Positions 53,874 to 61,784 of a stretch of 64,000 bases of DNA are shown in pieces (positions within the stretch are counted from its first letter, which is position 1; each line of letters starts with the position of its first letter). The notes beneath the pieces were generated by a model. That model saw only the letters and a program-made list of their open reading frames with translations, ran no database searches and was not told where the DNA came from. This DNA comes from Arthrobacter sp. H-02-3 (GTDB lineage Bacteria > Actinomycetota > Actinomycetes > Actinomycetales > Micrococcaceae): assembly GCF_003097355.1 (NCBI RefSeq), contig NZ_PYUI01000003.1:124001-188000 (forward strand), written 5' to 3'. The position numbers were made by a program, and so were the translations under genes.

Positions 53874-55592
53874 TCAGGTTCCCGCGGGCAGTCCGGGCCG
53901 GTACACCGGCGGGAATGAGTCGGGCGCCGTGGTGTCCAGGACCGGCGGATCGGACGTGATGGGGTCGTTGGTTCGCAGATCGCCGACGGAGAACTGCACC
54001 ATCATGTCGTGGTCCTCATGGACCAGGTTGTGGCAGTGGATCATGTAGCGTCCGCCCCCGCCGGTCCCCGTGTCGAATTGCATGAGGGCCGTGATGGACT
54101 CGTTCTCGCCGGCGTAGAAGACATCCTTGGGGCCCTTCTCCCAGGCAAACGGCTGGCCGCCGTTGGTGTTTCTCGCGATGATTTTGGCGTCAATGAGGTG
54201 GATGTGCACCGGATGGAACCAGCCACCGGACGCATTGATGATGGTCCATTGCTCGATGTCGAAGGGCTGGGGGTTGCCGAACAGCTTGGTGAACCCGGAT
54301 TTTTCCACATCGGCCCAGGTGACGCCGTTGACGGTCCATTGTCCGTTGGCCCGGAAGAATTTCAGCTCTCGCTTCGCCTTGGCCATCGCCGGTGTGAGGC
54401 TCATCGTGGCGATGCCGCCCTTGGCTGCGTTGACGGAACCGCCGTCGTCCAGGGTGGCCGGGATGCTGGAAATGGAGCCCGCTCCCGACCCGGAGTCGGC
54501 CACAACCTGGAAGCGCATGATTTTCCCGGTGTTGGCGAAGTCGATGTTGTTCTTGTTGCTGAGGTTTCGCAGTTCGATCAACTGGCCGGTCCGGTATTTG
54601 CGGAAGTCGATCAGGACCTCATAGCGCTCGGCTGTCCCCTGCCGCCAGGACTTCACGGCCTGCACGGCGGGAACCATGCCGGCGTCGGTTGCCACCACGT
54701 AGATGGGGTCCCCGGTGGACAGCGTGGGCCGGTAGGACCGCGAAATCGAGGCATCGAGCACGCGGAAGCGGTAGATCCGGGGCTTGACCTTCATGGTGGG
54801 CCACGGCACGCCGTTGACCATGATGACGTCGCCCCACAATCCCTTTTGGTCGTTGTCGTTGTAGGAGAGCGAGCCGTCGGCGTTGAACATGGCGTCCGAG
54901 ATCATCAGCGGGACGTCGAACTCTCCCTGCGGCAGCTGCGCCCGCTCGTATTTGTCGGACAGCGGATAAAAGCCCGCGAGGCCCGAATACACGTTCTGGG
55001 CGGTGATGTGGTGCTTGTGGTCGTGGTACCACAGGGTCCGTGCCGTCTGAAAGTTGGGGTAGTGGTAGTTCTTGACATTGCCCGGGACGGTGATGTCGTT
55101 GGCGTAGCCGTCGTACTGCGGCAGCGATGCCGAGCCGTGCAGGTGGGTGACGGTATTAAAGGCGCCCGGCTGGAGCAACCCGAGCGGGGGCAGCCCGTTA
55201 AGGATCCGCACCTCAATCCTGGTGCCCTGCCGTGCACGGATGGTGGGCCCGGGAAAGATGCCGTTGTAGCCCGCCACGGTGGTGCTCAGCCCGGGCACGA
55301 ACTGGGCCTGGCCGAGTTTCTGGGTGAGGGCGTACCGGGCAAAGGGGCGGGACGGGTCGCCGTCGTCGAAGCCTGTCGCAAAGGGGACGAGCTCCGGCGG
55401 GCGGCGGAAGATCCCCGCATAGGGAACAGGCATGTTCTCCGGTGCAAGAAGGCTGGCAACCGCCGGGGCCGGTGCGGGCGCCGGGGCGGTTGCCCCGTCT
55501 GTCGGCGGTATGGTTTCATCGCCTCCTTTGAATCCGGCCAGGCCGAGGGCGCCCACTGCGCCCAGTTTGAAGATCTCTCGTCGTGTAGTCAT
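53874..55592 (-). CDS. Tat-exported multicopper oxidase (CotA/laccase-like)
   Basis: The 572-residue protein has a twin-arginine signal at the very start (MTTRREIFKLGAVGALGLAG) and all four copper-binding segments: HLHG (His150 and His152), WYHDH (His190 and His192), HPVHIH (His460, His463, His465) and HCHNLVHEDHDMM (His519, Cys520, His521, His525, Met530 as axial ligand). The three-domain plan is like CotA and bilirubin oxidase. It oxidises phenols, metals or similar donors with O2. It lies 158 bases after the haem peroxidase gene and one base before the lipoprotein gene on the same strand. A C-rich gap between the genes contains tandem repeats and a hairpin. Confidence 0.95.
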   Translation of the reverse strand: MTTRREIFKLGAVGALGLAGFKGGDETIPPTDGATAPAPAPAPAVASLLAPENMPVPYAGIFRRPPELVPFATGFDDGDPSRPFARYALTQKLGQAQFVPGLSTTVAGYNGIFPGPTIRARQGTRIEVRILNGLPPLGLLQPGAFNTVTHLHGSASLPQYDGYANDITVPGNVKNYHYPNFQTARTLWYHDHKHHITAQNVYSGLAGFYPLSDKYERAQLPQGEFDVPLMISDAMFNADGSLSYNDNDQKGLWGDVIMVNGVPWPTMKVKPRIYRFRVLDASISRSYRPTLSTGDPIYVVATDAGMVPAVQAVKSWRQGTAERYEVLIDFRKYRTGQLIELRNLSNKNNIDFANTGKIMRFQVVADSGSGAGSISSIPATLDDGGSVNAAKGGIATMSLTPAMAKAKRELKFFRANGQWTVNGVTWADVEKSGFTKLFGNPQPFDIEQWTIINASGGWFHPVHIHLIDAKIIARNTNGGQPFAWEKGPKDVFYAGENESITALMQFDTGTGGGGRYMIHCHNLVHEDHDMMVQFSVGDLRTNDPITSDPPVLDTTAPDSFPPVYRPGLPAGT

Positions 55593-55635
55593 GGCCCCTC
55601 CAAGTGGGCAATCGAACTGAATACCGGGTCGAAGA

Positions 55636-55691
55636 GTGACTGTCGAGAAGTGCCTTTGGAACCGTGCCTTTCGAACAGTGTCTTTCGAACA
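55636..55691. repeat. 14-bp imperfect tandem repeats between the peroxidase and oxidase genes
   Basis: Four units in a row (55636, 55650, 55664, 55678) follow GTGYCTTTCGAACA, the last two nearly identical. On the coding strand the core is TGTTCGAAAG. The block lies 44 to 99 bases upstream of the oxidase start and may be a regulator-binding array. Confidence 0.85.
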
Positions 55692-55700
55692 AGCGAGGAA

Positions 55701-55735
55701 GCCGGCCGGCGGACCGTTGCTGGCCGCCAGCCGGC
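55701..55735 (-). terminator. Hairpin after the haem peroxidase gene
   Basis: A 12-bp stem with one G-U pair (55701-55712 with 55724-55735, loop of 11) lies 15 bases past the peroxidase stop. It could terminate or attenuate transcription into the oxidase gene. Confidence 0.5.
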
Positions 55736-55750
55736 GTTCTCGCACTGCTG

Positions 55751-58700
55751 TTAGAGTGCTGAGCCCGTAGTGAACGTCCAGATACGGGTGGTCAGCGGGT
55801 TACCCGCCAGGTCGCGGACGCCCGTGGTGCCGCCGGTGACGGTGACCCGGTACTGGGTGTTCGCAAGCAGGCTGGTTCCGGGGTTGATCGTCAGCACCCG
55901 GGTGGTGGTGTTGAACGAGATCGCCGAGGCGACCTGGGCTCCGGTGGAGACCCGTTCAATCCGGACCTTGCCGGCAACTGCGAAGCCGGTGATGGCCTCG
56001 CTGAACGTGGCGGTCACGTTGCTGTTGCGCAGCACCCCCGTGGCTCCCGCAACGGGAGTCGTGGCAGTGATGGTGGGGTTCGGGCCTGTGGTGAACGACC
56101 ACGTGCTCGTCGCCATCGTGTTGCCCGCGAGGTCACGGATCCCCGAGAGGGTCGCCGTGTACACCCGGTCCGCCGTCAGCGTGACGCTTGGGTTGAGGGT
56201 CGCAACCCTGGTGAGCACGTTGTACGACACGACGGCGGGGATCAGCGTGGTGCCGAGCCGCAGCTGGAATGTGGTTCCGCTGACTCCCGTCACCGCTTCG
56301 CTGAACGTTGCCGTCATATTCGCCGTCTGGCTCACGGAGAAGGCACCGGATGCCGGTGTCCTGGCCGTGACCGTGGGAGCGATGAATTCAGTCCGTGGTG
56401 TCACCGCTGCGGTGCGGGCCGAGAACCCGCCCGTGCCCGCTGCGTTCACGGCTCCGACGTCGAACGTGTACGCCGTCCCGTTGGTCAGGCCCGTCACGAC
56501 GACGGTTCCGACGTTTCCGGTGACCGCCTGCGTACGTGCCAGGACGGTTCCGGCGAAGGCCCGCACGGTGTAACCCGTGATGGCGGATCCGCCGTTGGAT
56601 GCCGGTGCGGTCCAGGTCAGGGTCGCCGAGGCGTTCCCGGCCGTGGCCGTCCCGATGGTCGGCGCTCCCGGTACGGTCGCCGTCGTCGGGCTGACCGTGT
56701 TGGACAGTGCCGAGAACGGGCTGTCGCCGAGGGCGTTGCTGGCCAGAACCTGGAACCGGTACTGGGACCCGTTCGTCAGACCGGTCACCACCAGGCTGGT
56801 GGCGCCTGCCGGGGCGGTGCGCAGGGCGCCGACCTGGATGCCTGCCGGGTCCGTCGTCACGTCGAGCACCTTCACGGAGAAGGAGTCGGCAATGCCTACG
56901 GTCGGGGCCGTCCAGCGCGCCGTTGCCTGCCCGGCGCCGGCGGTTGCTGTGCCGATGACCGGAGCGTTGGGCAGAACGGTGTCCGAGAACTGCAGGAACT
57001 CGATGTTGCGGATGGTGTCCGTGCCGTCGACGCCGACGTTGTCGACCACCGTGGTGGTCGAGCCCGCCGAGCCCAGTATGCCGTTGCCGCCCGTCGTGGT
57101 GACGGTGTAGTTGGCCCGCGGGCCGGAGAAGATCGCGACGTCCCGGTTGCCCGCGGTTTCGAGGGCGGTGGGGGTCACGATCTCGCGGACAGCCACCAGG
57201 TTCCCCGGGTTGACGACGCCGGCCGCTACTGCGGCCGCCAGGGTCAGCGGGTTACCCGTCTGGTACTGGCGTTCCATGAGGTCGGTGGTGCCGATCTCGG
57301 CTCCTGCGTCGTCCCGCACGCTGATGCGGATCTTGAGGTACCGGTCGCCGTCAAGGACGTCGTTGCCGCCGCGGCCCTCGAGCTTGTCGCTGCCAAGACC
57401 TCCGACGATGATGTTGCCATCGCCCCAGACCGGACCGGCCAACGGGCAAACGCCCATGGGTGAGAGTGCGGCCACGGGTGCCAGCGGCGTCGTCGGAGCC
57501 GGGAGGATCGCTCCCAGGCCGGCGATCCGGTTGATGCCCGTCTGGTCGAGGACGTCGCAGCCGCTGAAGCCTGCACCACCTACGGTGCTGGGCACTGCAT
57601 CGTCGCCCCGGATGACGTCATCAAACTTGGAACCGGAGTTGGCTTCCACTTCCTGCCAGCGGTCGCGGTTGACCACGACGGGGAGCGGGACGCCGATCAG
57701 GTTGTTGTTGATCTTCATGTCGTCGTCGGCAGCCACGGTGTCGTACTGGTGCGTGGCCCAGTCGAAGCCGGCGGCACCGGCGTAGCGGTCGATGGCGGCA
57801 TTGCTGGACATGATGTCGTCCCCGCCCTCGGCGTCGTAGTCGTTTTCACCGACCTGGCCGACGAAGATGTCGTTGCCGGGCTTCGCCTGGGCCGGGTCGT
57901 CGAAGAACGGTGCGCCGTGATCTCCGATCAGCAGGTCCTGGCCGGAGCCGCCCTGGATCCAGTCGTCGCCGCCGTCGCCAAACGTCGCGTCCGCACCGTC
58001 GCCGGACTGAACGAAGTCGTTGCCGGGACCTGCGAAGGTCTCGTTGTCGTTTGCTCCGCCGTTGGTGAAGTCCTGGCCGTCTCCGCCCATGTTGATGTCG
58101 TCGCCGATACCGGAGTTGAGGTAATCGTTGCCCGGACCGCCCTTGAGGACGTCAGCGCCGGACAGATCGGTGATCCTGTCGTTGCCGTCGCCGCCAAGTG
58201 CGATGTCATCGCCGCCGTTGCCTTCAATGACGTCGTCGCCTGCGTTGCCGAGGAACGTGTCGTTGTCGTTGCCGCCGGTGACGCGGTCAGCGTTGGCCGT
58301 GCCGTTGTAGACGGACTGGCCGTTGATGCCGCTGGGATCGACCGTGTTCTTCTCCATGTACTGGATGGTGCCGTCGGGCTTGCGCAGGAGAAGCAGGTTC
58401 TCCTTGCACTCGGTGGTTGCGTCGTCCGCGACCGTCGGTCCCGAGGTTGCGTAGCCCGCTGCGGTACCGGCCAGGTTGCCCAGCTGGAACTTGCAGTCGG
58501 CGGTGCCGAACGCATCGGCCTTGAGCGAGTGCGCGTTGGTGTTGCGCATGATCATCTCCGCGAAGGAGTTGCTCTCCAACTGCGCCCGGAGGTTCATGCC
58601 CGGAGTACGCGCCAGGTAGTACAGGCGGTCGCCGTTCTGAAGGTCCGTCAGCTGGTTCTCGAACACGTAGTTGAACGTGCTTCCCAGGAGGCCGCCGAAG

Positions 58701-61213
58701 AGGTTGGTCTTCTCCGCCAGGCCGCCGACCCAGAGGTCGACCTTGTTCAGGCCGGTCTCCTGCGTCGCCCACGGTCCGGCACTGTTCATGAAGTCCGTCA
58801 TGTCAGCTGTTGGAGGAGTGGCCAGGGTGCCCGGATCAACGATCGCCTTGGCCGCTGCCCGCTTGCCTGCCAGCGTGGTTTCGCTGGTGATGGTCGGATA
58901 GGTGCCGTAGGCGGCAACAAAGTTGATCAGCGATTCCGGGTGCTTGAGGTTCTGGCCGAAATCCGCCCAGCTCGTGTATGGGGCCAGCTGGCCGTCGCCC
59001 GTGGCGTCATGGATCTGGCGCCGCAGTTCATTGAGCGGCGGTACGCCTTCGGAGCGTGCGCGGGTCATGTTGATCGTCGCCAGGTCCAGGGGAAGGCCCA
59101 GCAGATTGTTGCGCAGGGTGCCGGTCACGAACTCGTCAAGTTCGTTGCCGACCTGGTCGCTCATGCCCATGACGATGCTGCCGGCGGCCTCTTCCGAGGT
59201 CAGGGATCCCGCCGATCCGCCGTTGGTGTACTCGGGCGGGTTCAGGAAGCCATGGAGCAGCGAGATGGAGTTATCGGTGCCGTCCGCATTGGTGCGGGAA
59301 ATCGTCTCGGTCAGCATGGAGTGGCCAAAGCGGTAGACCGCATGGGCGAACTCCGCCTTGATGGCCGAGTTGATGTCCGTGTGGTAGACGTGGAACGGCT
59401 GGACCGCAGGCTGGACCTTGCGGGCGAACTCCTCGAAGACGAGGTGCTGGTATTCCATTTCCGTGACGAACCTGGCCGCCTGGAACAGGCGCTCGCCGTT
59501 CCATCCGTTGGCGCCGGCGGCCAGCTTCCACTCGGCCAGCGCGGCAACGCCGGTGGCTGAGGTGTCGTTGGTGAGGGTGTTCTCGATGTCCGCCACGAGG
59601 CGGTCATGCTCGGAGTGGAATATCTGGTGGATGGTGGTAAGTCCGATGTTCTCGTTGACGCGGCCGTCACCGGCACAGAAGTGCGCGTTGAGCATTTCGT
59701 CGTCGTAGGTCCCTGCGGGCTGGTTCGCAAAGTCTGCCGAGGCCGTGGTGTCGGCGTCCGGGGCGGGCGCGACGGGCGGCGTGGCAGGGTTGTGGTCCGT
59801 GTCCTGCGGCGACGGATCGGCGTTGTGCGCGATGTCGGTCAGGAACGGGGTGTCGAAGTACCGAACGTTCGCCGGCACCGGAACGGGATTCGCCGTGTTG
59901 CCCTCGACCAGTCCGGTCAGGGTGACGTACTGCGGAAGGCCGCGTGCGGGTCCTGGGATGAACTTTCCGTACGGGTCCGCGGCAATCATCGGGATGTTGG
60001 TGACGTCCTTGTCCTGGAGTTTGAGGCCCAGGAAGATCGCCGCCTGGGCCTTCACGTCCGCCCACGTCGCCATGCCGCCGGCGGTGGGGCCGGCGGGACC
60101 GCCGAGCAGCTTGCCGGTGGCGACCGGCTTGCCATCGGCATTGTTGATGTATTCCCGCAGGAACACCTGGTGGGAGGGATGGGACGTGTACGTCTGCGAC
60201 TGGTCCACGTAGGGCGAGTCGGTGTTGGCCGCTTCCTGCACGTCATCAGCGGTACCCAGGACACCGTCCGGGCCCGGCTGGTTTTGTGCCCGGGTGAGGA
60301 CCATGAACGCGTTGGGGCCGTTGGCGGCCACCTCATCGCCCGTGCCCGGCTTGCCGTCGGGGCCGACCGTGATCAGCGGGTCGTCTGCCTTGAGCGGAAC
60401 AAACACCGTTCCGCCGCCCTTGACCGTCTGGTCGACGCCGTGGTCGAAGAACTGCCCGAACAGGGTGAACAGGGAGTTGTACGGCGGGGAGAGTCCGACG
60501 TCGGTGGTGACGTTGGGGATGAACAGCGTGTCCCCGGTCGGGACGCAGCCGGCCGGCACACCCGCGACCGGCGGAGCCGCCAAGGGGTCAGGATCGGTGG
60601 TGCAGGGGAACAGCCCCGGGTTGCCCTGGGTCCGGACGGGGAAACCGGCAGCGGCCACCGCTGCGGGATTGGTGGAGGTCTGGTCCACAATCAGGTTGCT
60701 GACTTGGCGGGGCTGGGAGTCGAACACATTGCCCGACTTTTGCTGGTATGACGACGGACCGGCGGGGCCGAAGCCGGCCGGAACGGAGTCCGCAGCGTTG
60801 AACGACGGCGTCGCTAAACGCGGAAATACCTGGTCGGCGGCCCCGTAGGTTTCGCGGCCGGCGAGCAGGTTGTTGCAGGAGCCGTCAACCGTGCGGAGGC
60901 CGTATGAGGTGAGGGCGTCGGGAATCTGATTGGGGCCTCGACCGACAAGCGCGCCGCAAGGGCCGGTGGCCGACGTCGTGTTTGCGACGTGCGCCTCGGC
61001 GATCTTGATCTGCTTGAGGATGTAAGCGAGGTCGGAGGGGGTGACGGTGAAACCTGCGCCGACGGGTGCCGGGGCGGCGTTGGCGCCAAGCGCCGTGGTG
61101 GTGAGTCCGATGAAACTGAGCAGGGTCATCGCTGTCCCTGCGGCTACTGCGCGGGTTGGCCGACTGAAGACACGTCTTTGGCCGTCGACCTTCCTGCATG
61201 CGAACAAATTCAT
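55751..61213 (-). CDS. Secreted animal-type haem peroxidase with RTX, FN3 and Ig-like domains
   Basis: The 1820-residue exported protein has a signal peptide (about residues 1-45, ending near ALGANAAPA). An animal-type haem peroxidase domain follows: distal His258 in LFGQFFDHG, Arg538 in SEHDRLV, proximal His631 in YRFGHSML. Next come several RTX calcium-binding nonapeptides (NDNDTFLGNAGDDVIEGNGG, then GGLGSDKLEGRGGND). The C-terminus holds two FN3 domains and two Ig-like domains ending in FTTGSAL. Bacterial relatives include MopA-type Mn(II)-oxidising peroxidases. ATG 61213 has AGGTG six bases upstream. The multicopper oxidase gene follows. Substrate and surface anchoring are unproven. Confidence 0.92.
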   Translation of the reverse strand: MNLFACRKVDGQRRVFSRPTRAVAAGTAMTLLSFIGLTTTALGANAAPAPVGAGFTVTPSDLAYILKQIKIAEAHVANTTSATGPCGALVGRGPNQIPDALTSYGLRTVDGSCNNLLAGRETYGAADQVFPRLATPSFNAADSVPAGFGPAGPSSYQQKSGNVFDSQPRQVSNLIVDQTSTNPAAVAAAGFPVRTQGNPGLFPCTTDPDPLAAPPVAGVPAGCVPTGDTLFIPNVTTDVGLSPPYNSLFTLFGQFFDHGVDQTVKGGGTVFVPLKADDPLITVGPDGKPGTGDEVAANGPNAFMVLTRAQNQPGPDGVLGTADDVQEAANTDSPYVDQSQTYTSHPSHQVFLREYINNADGKPVATGKLLGGPAGPTAGGMATWADVKAQAAIFLGLKLQDKDVTNIPMIAADPYGKFIPGPARGLPQYVTLTGLVEGNTANPVPVPANVRYFDTPFLTDIAHNADPSPQDTDHNPATPPVAPAPDADTTASADFANQPAGTYDDEMLNAHFCAGDGRVNENIGLTTIHQIFHSEHDRLVADIENTLTNDTSATGVAALAEWKLAAGANGWNGERLFQAARFVTEMEYQHLVFEEFARKVQPAVQPFHVYHTDINSAIKAEFAHAVYRFGHSMLTETISRTNADGTDNSISLLHGFLNPPEYTNGGSAGSLTSEEAAGSIVMGMSDQVGNELDEFVTGTLRNNLLGLPLDLATINMTRARSEGVPPLNELRRQIHDATGDGQLAPYTSWADFGQNLKHPESLINFVAAYGTYPTITSETTLAGKRAAAKAIVDPGTLATPPTADMTDFMNSAGPWATQETGLNKVDLWVGGLAEKTNLFGGLLGSTFNYVFENQLTDLQNGDRLYYLARTPGMNLRAQLESNSFAEMIMRNTNAHSLKADAFGTADCKFQLGNLAGTAAGYATSGPTVADDATTECKENLLLLRKPDGTIQYMEKNTVDPSGINGQSVYNGTANADRVTGGNDNDTFLGNAGDDVIEGNGGDDIALGGDGNDRITDLSGADVLKGGPGNDYLNSGIGDDINMGGDGQDFTNGGANDNETFAGPGNDFVQSGDGADATFGDGGDDWIQGGSGQDLLIGDHGAPFFDDPAQAKPGNDIFVGQVGENDYDAEGGDDIMSSNAAIDRYAGAAGFDWATHQYDTVAADDDMKINNNLIGVPLPVVVNRDRWQEVEANSGSKFDDVIRGDDAVPSTVGGAGFSGCDVLDQTGINRIAGLGAILPAPTTPLAPVAALSPMGVCPLAGPVWGDGNIIVGGLGSDKLEGRGGNDVLDGDRYLKIRISVRDDAGAEIGTTDLMERQYQTGNPLTLAAAVAAGVVNPGNLVAVREIVTPTALETAGNRDVAIFSGPRANYTVTTTGGNGILGSAGSTTTVVDNVGVDGTDTIRNIEFLQFSDTVLPNAPVIGTATAGAGQATARWTAPTVGIADSFSVKVLDVTTDPAGIQVGALRTAPAGATSLVVTGLTNGSQYRFQVLASNALGDSPFSALSNTVSPTTATVPGAPTIGTATAGNASATLTWTAPASNGGSAITGYTVRAFAGTVLARTQAVTGNVGTVVVTGLTNGTAYTFDVGAVNAAGTGGFSARTAAVTPRTEFIAPTVTARTPASGAFSVSQTANMTATFSEAVTGVSGTTFQLRLGTTLIPAVVSYNVLTRVATLNPSVTLTADRVYTATLSGIRDLAGNTMATSTWSFTTGPNPTITATTPVAGATGVLRNSNVTATFSEAITGFAVAGKVRIERVSTGAQVASAISFNTTTRVLTINPGTSLLANTQYRVTVTGGTTGVRDLAGNPLTTRIWTFTTGSAL

Positions 61214-61784
61214 TGCACACCTGCCTCTTGGAGTGAGTGATGGTGCAAGAGTGGTGGGTATTTCCTTGGAGAAAACTGGGAGCTGCCCGTGAGGTGCGAT
61301 GCGGACCGCGGTCCGGGGGTGGCCAGCGTCCCGGGCCACCCGGATCGGTGCCCAGCAGTACGCGGACTGGCGCTTTGGGCTACTTGCTCCGGCTCCGACG
61401 GCGGCAGCGCGGCCTACGCACGAGGTACTGCGTGGCAAGGCTGTCAACGGATAACGAGCGGGTAACGGATACCCCTGCAGGACCCGACTTTTGGCCGCCT
61501 CCTACTTACAGCCGGCATACGGCGGGCACGCAGGTTGCGCCCAGACAGTGCTGATAGTGAGCCACGGACTGCGGTGGCTGACGTGGCCCCCTCCTGCCGG
61601 GCACGTGCCGCGACCACCCGGAGGGAACTGCGCCAGTACGTGGTCAGGGCGGCGCGTCCACCCGTGAGGGCACGCCGGATTGCTTGCGGCACTCCGGGCA
61701 AGCTGATAGGCCTGACGGTAGGGTGCATAGTGGCACATCGGCTCGTCGTCCCATCCGGGCGGCGGTTGCAGAAGGGAAGTTCAC
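61214..61784. other. Divergent intergenic region upstream of peroxidase and YdeP-type genes
   Basis: These 571 bases show no gene I can support. On the peroxidase side are a perfect palindrome CGGACCGCGGTCCG (61302-61315) and a hairpin of two 8-bp arms (61317-61324 with 61334-61341), about 90-130 bases upstream of the ATG. A TTGACA (minus strand, 61447-61442) is present without a convincing -10. Near the oxidoreductase start the sequence is GC-rich with no clear promoter. Confidence 0.5.

Noticed and set aside
55770..57785. Chain of plus-strand open frames opposite the peroxidase C-terminus
   Set aside because: These are shadows of the FN3, Ig-like and RTX coding region; Val/Thr-rich mirror translations lack signals or motifs.
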